Shown piece after piece: positions 1 to 7,483 of a stretch of DNA of 64,000 bases. This DNA comes from Maioricimonas rarisocia (GTDB lineage Bacteria; Planctomycetota; Planctomycetia; Planctomycetales; Planctomycetaceae): positions 6,812,001 to 6,876,000 of the forward strand of contig NZ_CP036275.1 of the NCBI RefSeq assembly GCF_007747795.1, read 5' to 3'. Within the stretch, counting starts at the first letter, position 1, and every line of letters begins with the position of its first letter. A model generated the notes under the pieces. That model was not told the DNA's origin and searched no databases. It was given only the letters and a program-made list of their open reading frames with translations. The translations under genes were made by a program, and so were the position numbers.

Positions 1-212
1 GGCAGATCGTGGGTACCGTCGAAATCATCGACGCGGCCCGGTGTGAGCCGCACGATGCCCGGTCCGCCTGCCTGCCCAGGTCCCTTGTCCGCGACATGTG
101 GGGCTGGCGTCTGGCCAATCCGGTCCGACTCAGCGAGCCCCTCGAGCCGCGATTCCTGCCCTACGGCGTCTGGTTCTATCCGTACCGCCGTCGCAACGGC
201 CGCCCTGACTGA
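1..212 (+). CDS. C-terminal end of an ASCH-domain-like protein (partial)
   Basis: The reading frame (codons from base 3) is open from the window edge to a TGA at 210-212, so only about 69 C-terminal residues are visible and the true start lies upstream. The visible part reads QIVGTVEIID, then a tryptophan pair (DMWGWRLANP), then RLSEPLEP and LPYGVWFYP. Such a G-x-V strand followed by W-x-W-x-L-x-NP and xPLExxP-x-G-x-W is the pattern of ASCH/PUA-fold proteins, which are thought to bind RNA. It ends 35 bp before the amidohydrolase gene. The family call is from motif likeness only. Confidence 0.55.
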   Translation, partial: QIVGTVEIIDAARCEPHDARSACLPRSLVRDMWGWRLANPVRLSEPLEPRFLPYGVWFYPYRRRNGRPD

Positions 213-247
213 ATCCATCTTGTTGCCCGAATTCGACAGGATCTTCC

Positions 248-1084
248 ATGATCATCGACGCTCATCAGCACTTCTGGGAACTCGGCCGCTTCGATACCGC
301 CTGGCTCGAAGCCCCGCAGCACAAGCCGATCAACCGCAACTTTCTCCCCGATGATCTGCGGCCGCTGCTCGACAAGGCCGGCGTCGACAGATCCGTGTTC
401 GTCCAGACGCAGCACAATCTCGAAGAGAACCGCTGGGCACTCTGGCTGACCGAGCAGAATCCCTGGATCTGCGGCGTCGTCGGATGGGTCGACCTCGCGT
501 CAGACGATTGCGAGAAGCAGCTCGAGGAGTTCACATCACACGAGAAATTCGTTGGGGTCCGACATATCACACAGGACGAGCCGGACGACGACTTCATCGT
601 TCGCCCCGAGATCATTCGCGGACTCAAGGTCCTGCAGAAACACGAGGTTCCCTTCGACCTGCTGTTCTACGTCAAGCACCTCAAGCATGCGGCGACGCTC
701 GGCAAGCAGCTTCCCGAACTGCCGATGGTGATCGACCACCTTGCCAAGCCCCAGATCAAGGCGGGCAACATCGCCGGATGGGAAGACGACCTGAAAGCGG
801 CTGCCGCCTGCCCGAACATCTGCTGCAAGCTGTCCGGCATGGTGACCGAAGCCGACTGGGAAAACTGGAAGCCGGCCGACCTGAAGCCGTACGTCGAAAC
901 GGCCCTCGAGGCGTTCGGTCCCGACCGGCTGATGTACGGCAGCGACTGGCCCGTGTGCGAACTGGCTGCCAGCTACCAGCAGGTGATCGACGCACTCCGC
1001 GAGATCGTCGGCCCGCTCTCCGAAACCGAAGAGGCGAAGATCTTCGGAGAAACCGCCACGAAGTTCTACGGCCTCACCGACTGA
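248..1084 (+). CDS. Amidohydrolase family protein (COG3618, TIM-barrel lactonase type)
   Basis: This 278-residue protein is a metal-dependent hydrolase of the amidohydrolase 2 superfamily. The N-terminal metal motif is DAHQHFW (His6 and His8). A mid-protein strand VIDHLAKP carries another expected metal or catalytic histidine, and YGSDWPV near residue 235 carries the conserved aspartate. The length matches COG3618 proteins such as L-fuconolactone and 2-pyrone-4,6-dicarboxylate lactonases. No signal peptide is visible, so it is probably cytoplasmic. The start has a weak AGGATCTTCC ribosome site just upstream. The substrate cannot be told from sequence; a sugar-acid lactone is the family-based guess. 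Confidence 0.9.
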   Translation: MIIDAHQHFWELGRFDTAWLEAPQHKPINRNFLPDDLRPLLDKAGVDRSVFVQTQHNLEENRWALWLTEQNPWICGVVGWVDLASDDCEKQLEEFTSHEKFVGVRHITQDEPDDDFIVRPEIIRGLKVLQKHEVPFDLLFYVKHLKHAATLGKQLPELPMVIDHLAKPQIKAGNIAGWEDDLKAAAACPNICCKLSGMVTEADWENWKPADLKPYVETALEAFGPDRLMYGSDWPVCELAASYQQVIDALREIVGPLSETEEAKIFGETATKFYGLTD

Positions 1085-1145
1085 TGCCGCGCGCGCCGTG
1101 CGCCCGCACGTCGCGGCCTCGCGGTCAAACATCGTTGGTCAGGCG

Positions 1146-2459
1146 TTACCCGGTCTTGAACGCCCGCTGCAATTCTTCGAGCGATGTGACACCTTCGGCG
1201 ACGAGTCGCAGGCCTTCACTACGGAGAGACGACATTTTCTCCTTGCGGGCCTGTTGTTTGATCGCGGCAGCGTCACCACCTGCAGCCACGACTTTCTTGA
1301 CTCCTTCGGTCATCTCGATGACCTCGAACATCGCGGTCCGGCCGAAGTAACCAATTCCCCCACAGAACCGGCACGGCTCCGGCTCTTCGATCTTCCCATC
1401 GACTTCAATCGGCTGGGGTGTCCGGTAGAGCACCTTGGTCTCCGGCGGCAGGCCCACCTTCTGGACCAGCTTCGGATTCGGACGGAACGCCTGCTTGCAG
1501 TCCTTGCACAGTTTGCGGATCAGCTTCGACGACACGATCATCAGCAGCCGGTCGGCCGTCAACTTGGGATCCCCCAGCCACTTGTTGAGCTGCAGAATCG
1601 CTCTGGCCCCGTCGGGCGCCTTCATCTCGGTCGCAAAGCAGACCTTCGCGGACAGATCGAAGATCGTCTTTGCAATCTCCTCGTCCGTCAGCGGATCGAC
1701 AAACAGGACATCCGCCTCGGAACGAATCGCCCGCCCGATCGTCTGCTCGAGCGTGTCGTCCGGCTTCTTCTCGAAGTTCGTGATGTGCACGAGGTCCCGG
1801 CCGCCCAGATCGGCCAGGTTGTAGATCGAATACAGATAGGCGTCGATACAGCGCATCATCGCCATGGCGGTCGTCGACACGCCCGACATCGGGGCACCGG
1901 CCGCCAGAATCACTCCCCGACGATTGGCGCTGACCTCGCGAATCTTCTCCCGCAGTTCCATCGGGATCCCGACATCGTCCGGCGTCTCGAGCTTCAGGTC
2001 CGTGTTCTGGGCACGAATCATCAGCCGCTCGCCACCGGTCTTCAGCGGAATCGCGTCGACCCGCAGCTCGAACGGCTTCTCGTCGAACTCGGCCCGAATA
2101 CCGCCCGACTGCGGCTTGTTGCGAACCTTGATGTCCAGGCCGGCCAGCAGCTTGATCATCTGCGTGACCGCCGTCCCCGCCTGGACCGGCATCCGCTCGC
2201 CAGCGTACGGAACGCCATCGATGAAGATCGTGACGACCGCCGCCTTTCCCTTCGGGTCGAGTCGGATCATCTCGGCCCGGCGGTTCAGCGCGTCGCTGAC
2301 CATTTCCTTCGAACGGAGCAGGGCCAGTTCGACCAGCCGCTTGTTGGCCGCCAGATTGGCGTCCTTCCCGTTCAACGCCCCCTGAAACAGAACAAGTTCC
2401 AGTTCCTCGTCCTGTTCATCTTCCTCTTCCTCACGATTTCTACCGAATCCGAAGATCAC
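1146..2459 (-). CDS. GspE/PilB-family type II secretion ATPase homologue with degenerate nucleotide-binding motifs
   Basis: The 437-residue protein has the C-terminal domain order of GspE/PilB ATPases. A GTG start at 2459 is chosen because GAGGAG lies 7 bases upstream; an ATG further up would add about 90 residues of non-protein-like sequence. An acidic N-terminal stretch (residues 9-21) precedes the N2-like region. At the Walker A site (188-197) the sequence is GAPMSGVSTT, where the family has GPTGSGKTTT, so the lysine is valine. At the Walker B site (about 249-260) it reads ADVLFVDPLTDEE, where the family has a G-E pair. The zinc-binding cysteines (C318, C321, C363, C366) and the GGIGYFGR motif are kept. 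It is therefore probably unable to hydrolyse ATP normally. No pilin or secretin genes lie nearby. Confidence 0.85.
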   Translation of the reverse strand: MIFGFGRNREEEEDEQDEELELVLFQGALNGKDANLAANKRLVELALLRSKEMVSDALNRRAEMIRLDPKGKAAVVTIFIDGVPYAGERMPVQAGTAVTQMIKLLAGLDIKVRNKPQSGGIRAEFDEKPFELRVDAIPLKTGGERLMIRAQNTDLKLETPDDVGIPMELREKIREVSANRRGVILAAGAPMSGVSTTAMAMMRCIDAYLYSIYNLADLGGRDLVHITNFEKKPDDTLEQTIGRAIRSEADVLFVDPLTDEEIAKTIFDLSAKVCFATEMKAPDGARAILQLNKWLGDPKLTADRLLMIVSSKLIRKLCKDCKQAFRPNPKLVQKVGLPPETKVLYRTPQPIEVDGKIEEPEPCRFCGGIGYFGRTAMFEVIEMTEGVKKVVAAGGDAAAIKQQARKEKMSSLRSEGLRLVAEGVTSLEELQRAFKTG

Positions 2460-2737
2460 CAGACGACTCCTCAATGAGACGGCGGACCGGTGGGGAACCG
2501 CACGCCTGCCTGCTGTTTGCGATGGGATCCAGCCGCAGCGTCCCGGGAACAATCCGACCGGACGGGCAGAACACCCGAGACGAGTCTGCCGGGACCGGTA
2601 TTGTCGCGATTCCGCCAACCGTTGAAAAGCAAGCGGCCGGAAATGTCCCATCCCTCCCGAACGAAGGCGACGCACTTCTGCCGCCTGCCGGCGACGTCCG
2701 CTTTTGCCCCTCTCCCCACTCGCGTACACTCGACGGT

Positions 2738-4141
2738 ATGACTGACTCGTCCGCTGTTTTCACCACGCCTCCTCCCGCTGCACCGCCGTTCGCGGAACAG
2801 GGCGTGCACGTGATGACCAAGCCGATCGGCCCCATCTGCAATCTCGACTGCGAGTACTGCTATTACCTCCACAAGGAGGATCTGTACCCGAACAACCGTT
2901 CGTGGCGGATGAATGGCGAAACGCTCGAGACGTACATCCGGCAGTACATCGAATCGCAGCCCCCGCAGGCGGAAGAGATCACATTCGCCTGGCAGGGGGG
3001 CGAACCGACACTGCTGGGACTCGGCTTCTTCGAGCGCGTCGTCCAGCTGCAGCAGCAGCTCGCGCCGACCGGGCGGAAGATCGTCAACACCTTGCAGACC
3101 AACGGCGTGCTGCTCGACGACGCTTGGGCGGCATTCTTCAAGCAGCATCAGTTCCTGATCGGACTCTCGATCGACGGACCGGCCGCACTCCACGACCGCT
3201 ATCGCTTCGATACGAAGGGGCGGGGCACGTTCGAAGCCGTTTTGAAGGGAATGCAGACCCTCAAGCGGCACGACGTCGACTTCAACGCACTGGTCGTGGT
3301 CAATCGGGTCAACGGCGATCACGGACGCAAGGTCTACACGTACCTCCGTGACAACGGCGTCCGCTACCTGCAGTTCATCCCGATCGTCGAACGTCGCGGC
3401 ATCGGTGCTCACGCAGAAGAGGTCACCGACGACCCCGCCCCACCCGACGACGGGGTCGCCTCGCTCGTCAGCTCCCGCAGCGTCCTGCCCGAGCAGTTCG
3501 GCAGGTTTCTCATCGAGGTCTTCGACGAATGGGTTCGCCGTGACGTCGGAACGGTCTTCGTGCAGATCTTCGATCAGGCCCTCTCAGCGTGGATGGGACT
3601 CGAACCGAGCCTGTGCGTGTTCCGCAGAAACTGCGGCCGGGCCCTCGCCATGGAGCACAACGGAGACCTCTACAGCTGTGACCATTTCGTCGAACCGGAC
3701 TACCGGCTCGGCAACATCCACGAGTTGCCCATCGTCGAGATGGCCAATTCCGCCCGGCAGCAGGCATTCGGCGAAGCCAAGTCCGCAACGCTGCCGCAAT
3801 ACTGCCTCGACTGCGAGGTCCGGTTCGCCTGCAACGGCGAATGTCCCAAGAACCGCTTCATCGAGACACCGAACGGTGACTCCGGCCTGAATTACCTCTG
3901 CGCGGGCTATCGCAGTTTCTTCAACCACATCGGTCCGACGATGGCGCTCATGGCACGCGAGCTTAAAGCCGGACGCCCCGCCGCAAACGTCATGCATGTT
4001 TTCAAGGAGAAGGGAAAGAAGCAGCGCCGCTCCCGTCCGGGCGCTTCAGGCCATGAACGGCGACCGCTCCAGCAGGTAGGCCGGAACGATCCCTGTCCCT
4101 GCGGCTCGGGCCGCAAATTCAAGAAGTGCTGCGGCAGCTGA
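2738..4141 (+). CDS. Radical SAM/SPASM protein, anaerobic sulfatase-maturase-like, with C-terminal SEC-C motif
   Basis: Residues 34-41 read CNLDCEYC, the CxxxCxxC motif that binds the S-adenosylmethionine-cleaving [4Fe-4S] cluster. Further signs are WQGGEPTLLG, LQTNGVLLD and SIDGPAALHD, as in anSME enzymes, which convert an active-site Cys or Ser of sulfatases to formylglycine. The C-terminal half has SPASM-type cysteines (CRNCGRA, CDHF, CLDCEVRFACNGECPKNRF) for auxiliary clusters. The last 20 residues are a SEC-C zinc motif, DPCPCGSGRKFKKCC. The 467-residue length includes this extra tail. The ATG at 2738 is chosen because sequence before it is not protein-like; an internal ATG at 2813 is an alternative. 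It is transcribed divergently from the GspE-like gene. Confidence 0.9.
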   Translation: MTDSSAVFTTPPPAAPPFAEQGVHVMTKPIGPICNLDCEYCYYLHKEDLYPNNRSWRMNGETLETYIRQYIESQPPQAEEITFAWQGGEPTLLGLGFFERVVQLQQQLAPTGRKIVNTLQTNGVLLDDAWAAFFKQHQFLIGLSIDGPAALHDRYRFDTKGRGTFEAVLKGMQTLKRHDVDFNALVVVNRVNGDHGRKVYTYLRDNGVRYLQFIPIVERRGIGAHAEEVTDDPAPPDDGVASLVSSRSVLPEQFGRFLIEVFDEWVRRDVGTVFVQIFDQALSAWMGLEPSLCVFRRNCGRALAMEHNGDLYSCDHFVEPDYRLGNIHELPIVEMANSARQQAFGEAKSATLPQYCLDCEVRFACNGECPKNRFIETPNGDSGLNYLCAGYRSFFNHIGPTMALMARELKAGRPAANVMHVFKEKGKKQRRSRPGASGHERRPLQQVGRNDPCPCGSGRKFKKCCGS

Positions 4142-4156
4142 CTTGGGTTCCGTCTG

Positions 4157-4582
4157 TCATCGCACGTTCTGCAGAGCCGACTCGTACTTCTTCGGAAGAT
4201 CGGTGCCACGGAACTTCACGTTGCGAGCCTGTTCCGGGATCTCGATCACCTTCGAATAGTGCGACTCACTCGGTTCCACGTGCGTTGGCGGAACACGGTA
4301 GGTGGTGCCGTTCCGCTTGGCGGTATAGCCACTGCGGTCGTAACCTTCACGCCGCTGGACGTAGTCGATCCGGACCCCGAACACCTCCCGTCCCGACTTC
4401 TTCGCGAATTCTCCGACCTCCCAGTTCTCCGGCTGACCGGCGATATACACCCGTTTCACCTTGGGATACGTGGCCGTCGAATCACCGGACGTCCGCTGTT
4501 CGAGATCGTAGGTGATGTAGTTCTCGTCTGCCGTTCCTTTGTACTTCGCCTCGGTGGGAGTGTACCCGTCTTTGCGGCTCAT
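4157..4582 (-). CDS. Hypothetical protein, second gene of a coupled pair
   Basis: This 141-residue protein was not recognised. It is hydrophilic, rich in Tyr, Lys and Glu, and has no signal peptide, membrane segment or cysteine cluster. Short strand-like stretches such as VKRVYIAG and VFGVRIDYV suggest a mixed or beta fold. The ATG at 4582 overlaps the TGA of the upstream gene (ATGA) and follows a GGGGGAG ribosome site, which fixes the start and implies translational coupling. The two products probably work together. It converges with the radical SAM gene, 15 bp apart, with no clear terminator between. Confidence 0.7.
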   Translation of the reverse strand: MSRKDGYTPTEAKYKGTADENYITYDLEQRTSGDSTATYPKVKRVYIAGQPENWEVGEFAKKSGREVFGVRIDYVQRREGYDRSGYTAKRNGTTYRVPPTHVEPSESHYSKVIEIPEQARNVKFRGTDLPKKYESALQNVR

Positions 4583-4890
4583 TTTTTCTCCCCCCATGTT
4601 TCGTCGTAGTTGGCATCGGTGCCGATCTCTTCGGCCTGCCGGTTGATGGTTCGCGCCGTGGTCGCGAACTCCTCCTCCGCGACACTGCGGATCTCGTCGA
4701 TCTCGTCGCCGAACTTCTCCTTCCAGGAGTTCGCATGCGAGAGCGTCACGAGATAGCCGGCGCGACGATACAGCTCGGTCAGGGCCGAACGGTCCTTCGC
4801 ATTCCGCACATCATCACGAATCTCTTTGGTGACCTCGCGGAGGTTGGTTTTGTTGTCAATCTCGCCATAAACATGTGTATCAGTCGCCAT
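4579..4890 (-). CDS. Hypothetical small helical protein, first gene of a coupled pair
   Basis: This 103-residue charged protein (KEIRDDVRNAKDRSALTELY, EKFGDEIDEIRSVAEEEF) should be almost all helix. It has no signal peptide or membrane segment and was not recognised. GGAG lies 8 bases before the ATG at 4890. Its stop codon overlaps the start of the 141-residue gene downstream. Codon third positions are strongly G/C as in the neighbours, which supports it being a real gene. One possible role is a helical partner or chaperone of the downstream product, but that is only inferred from the coupling. Confidence 0.7.
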   Translation of the reverse strand: MATDTHVYGEIDNKTNLREVTKEIRDDVRNAKDRSALTELYRRAGYLVTLSHANSWKEKFGDEIDEIRSVAEEEFATTARTINRQAEEIGTDANYDETWGEKK

Positions 4891-5094
4891 GGTGCAGTCT
4901 CCATGTTCGAGTTCTCAGCGAATGCCGGCTCCCGTGCAGACATCGCTGATCTCACGGTAGAGCCGACAGCCCTCGGGGCGAATCGGGGAACGGCTCTCTG
5001 AGCTGCCGGGCAGTCCCCGTGAACCAGTCGGGACATCGGGGGGAGATGACACCTGCCGCCGTGAGGGGCCGGTCGCCGCATCGGGACCACCAAC

Positions 5095-5134
5095 GAAAAA
5101 ACCGGTCGCCCCGCAACCTGCGAGAGCGACCGGT
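5095..5134 (-). terminator. Rho-independent terminator after the 602-residue exported protein gene
   Basis: A perfect 9-bp inverted repeat, ACCGGTCGC (5101-5109) and GCGACCGGT (5126-5134), is followed on the minus strand by six T residues. It lies about 55 bp past the stop of the gene ending at 5190 and ends transcription before the 103-residue gene. Confidence 0.85.
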
Positions 5135-5189
5135 CTGCTTCCGGACAGGGCCCGAGGAATCCCCCGGGCAGCCTGTGACGCGGGCATCC

Positions 5190-6998
5190 TTATGCCCCGA
5201 GATTTTCCTTGGCGAACTTGGCGATCAGCTTGCCGGCAGCCCGCAGCATGCCATTATGAACGTCCAGCGTCCCGAAGATCTCCGTCTTCTTGCGACGGAA
5301 GTCGATCTCGATGCGGTCGCTCATTCCCTCTCCCTGCAGAGCGCGAATGGCCGTCTCCTGCCATTCGAAATCCTTCAGGGCATCGCGGGTGCTTCGACGC
5401 TCTTCGCCGTCCTCGGTCGTCCCGCTCGACTGCGACTCGGCCTGATCCGCCAGACCGCTGATCTGGACGAACTGAAGCAGACTGAAATCCTCTTCTTCGG
5501 CCGCCTGATGAGCCACCTTCAGGAGCGGCTGGGCGTGCATCTCGATGGTCAGAAAGCTGGGAGTTGCCTCAGCCGATTCTCCGCCCTGCTCACGCTGCTC
5601 GATCGCAGTCTTCATCGCCTCGAGCGAGTTGGCGCCTGCAGCGAGCCAGACCGCGTCCTTGCTGGCACCGACGTACAGTTCGCCACCGTCCCCGAAGAAT
5701 TCGACCAGGGCCTTCGGGTACCCTTCCTTCAGCGTCACCCGATGGATCGATACTTCGCCAACAGTTTCAATGTTGGTTTCCGACTTCCAGCCGGCACGGG
5801 CCTGCGGCACCAGCTCGATCACCTTCTCCACAGCCGTTCCGTCAGCCGAGCGGATGCCGGCAACGAACGTGTGCAGGTCGCCATCACGCGTGATCTGGGT
5901 GAATCCGTCCACAGCCGGCAGCTGCAGACCGGCAGTCACCATGTCGAGGAGGATGTCCGCGATCTGCTTCCGCGGTTCCTTCTCTTCCGGCTTGACCTCT
6001 TCGTCCTCGTCGATCTGCTGATGGATGACCGGACGGGCCAGTTCGTACGTCGACGAAAGCCGCTCTTTCGAGCCTTCCATCAGCGGCAGCATGACGCGGA
6101 AGTTCAGCACCGGGTCGTCCGCAACAGGAACAGCCGCAAAATGGCTCGGGGTTTCCCCCACAGCCGAGACGAACTGGGCCAGCAGCGTATCCGCAACCGG
6201 CATGACGGTAACGTTGGCGTGACCGTCCGCATTCGACTCGCTCGTCAGCGTCGTGGACCAGCCGCCGAGGATCTCGGACGACTGAATGAAGACCCGCTCG
6301 AAGAACTCGAGCCGGTTCTCCAGTCCCTGCCGACGCAGCGCGTAAACCTCGCGGGACTCATCCGGACGCTTGGTGGCGCCGGCCAGCATGTTTTCCTTGT
6401 ACTTGGCGAACTGCCGTTCCCGGTCCGCCAGTGGGGCCGACTCCTCCGAAAGGTGAGCACCGACGACGTACTTCTGGGCCTGCATCGGCTCGAAGCCGAC
6501 GCGCGGCGTCACCATGTCCTTCGGAACGTCTCCTTCCACCTTGGCGATGCTGGCGTAGCCGTCGAGCTCACGCATCCAGCCGGGAAAGACATTCCCTTCC
6601 AGCTCCCAGTAGCCACGGCCGCGACGCTTCGGTTCGATGCCGATCGGCTCGAGATTGTCCTGGATGAACGACTTCATGTCCGTAACGGGAATCTGCGGCT
6701 GATACCGGATTCCCGTGTCGGCGTCGAACAGAACATCGAACCCGACCGGCAACTGCGTGTCGACACCAATGAGGAAGATGTCGATGTTCGGGAAAATGTT
6801 GTTCTCCCACTGCTGCGATTCTTTGGCCAGGTCGACCACGATGAAGTTGAGGTCGGCAATCAGACGGTCCGCCGAACTCAACATCGTCACGATGCGGGCC
6901 GGCTTCGCCGGATCATCGGCACGTGCGGAGACGGCATGAAACGCCACCGCTGCAGTGAGACAGAGGACCAGTCCAGTCGAACGGATGCAGGAGATCAC
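5190..6998 (-). CDS. Exported hypothetical protein (602 aa)
   Basis: The family was not recognised. The GTG at 6998 is preceded by GGAGG at 9 bases and gives a clean signal peptide: ISCIR, then a hydrophobic core GLVLCLTAAVAF, then an Ala-x-Ala-like cleavage site (SARA) before DDPAKP. An ATG at 7070 would bury this signal behind 24 arginine-rich residues. The mature part has no membrane segment, is rich in acidic residues and contains an E/K-rich linker (DEDEEVKPEEKEPRK, about residue 340). Strand-turn patterns such as ITRDGDLHTFVAGIRS recur. It is probably periplasmic or surface-located. The terminator downstream suggests that it is the last gene of its transcript. Confidence 0.8.
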   Translation of the reverse strand: MISCIRSTGLVLCLTAAVAFHAVSARADDPAKPARIVTMLSSADRLIADLNFIVVDLAKESQQWENNIFPNIDIFLIGVDTQLPVGFDVLFDADTGIRYQPQIPVTDMKSFIQDNLEPIGIEPKRRGRGYWELEGNVFPGWMRELDGYASIAKVEGDVPKDMVTPRVGFEPMQAQKYVVGAHLSEESAPLADRERQFAKYKENMLAGATKRPDESREVYALRRQGLENRLEFFERVFIQSSEILGGWSTTLTSESNADGHANVTVMPVADTLLAQFVSAVGETPSHFAAVPVADDPVLNFRVMLPLMEGSKERLSSTYELARPVIHQQIDEDEEVKPEEKEPRKQIADILLDMVTAGLQLPAVDGFTQITRDGDLHTFVAGIRSADGTAVEKVIELVPQARAGWKSETNIETVGEVSIHRVTLKEGYPKALVEFFGDGGELYVGASKDAVWLAAGANSLEAMKTAIEQREQGGESAEATPSFLTIEMHAQPLLKVAHQAAEEEDFSLLQFVQISGLADQAESQSSGTTEDGEERRSTRDALKDFEWQETAIRALQGEGMSDRIEIDFRRKKTEIFGTLDVHNGMLRAAGKLIAKFAKENLGA

Positions 6999-7483
6999 GG
7001 CTGAATGCCTCCGATCAGTAATGCAGTGCCGGCCACCTCGCCAGACCGAAGGTCTGCAGCGGTGCGGCATGCGGTTCTTCCCTAGAAGTCTTCTACAGCC
7101 GGATCGTCACTGGGGGGCCATCCGGCAGCACCACACATTGTGTAGTGCATTCCGGCGACGGCAATCCCCGATCAGGCCACTCTCTTGATGCGACCTTGAG
7201 GCAAGACGATAACTGCCGAAGGCTGGAGAACTTCGGTAATTCCTTGTTGCATTGCAGAATAGGCAAAGCCCGTATGACCGGCAAGTCCCGACGGGGCGCC
7301 GGGCACTCCGCACAAACTCCGCAAGCAGCCCCTGATCATCCGTCGGTTCGCATACGACCACAACTTGATTGTCGCCGATGCCCGCCCGGCCAGTTTCACT
7401 CGGTCCCCCGCCGGAAACCAACGGTTGCACCGACGGGGGAAACTGTCAGGCAGCAGAACCTCTCAGGGCAAAACGCAGCCGCC
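6999..7483. other. Intergenic region without a convincing gene
   Basis: This 485-bp stretch lies between two minus-strand genes. Two overlapping minus-strand ORFs (7107-7430 and 7172-7399) each contain short protein-like stretches, for example GDNQVVVVCEPTDDQGLLAEF in one and GFAYSAMQQGITEVLQPSAVI in the other. This could be a frameshifted remnant, but neither ORF has a good ribosome site or a known motif. The promoter of the 602-residue gene must lie here. Confidence 0.4.

Noticed and set aside
1098-2477. 459-residue open frame on the plus strand
   Set aside because: It is the shadow of the GspE-like gene on the other strand and has Arg/His/Leu-rich junk composition.
7107-7430. Possible frameshifted small gene
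   Set aside because: Two frames each carry short protein-like strings, but there is no ribosome site, no family motif and no continuous domain. It is noted under the intergenic entry only.
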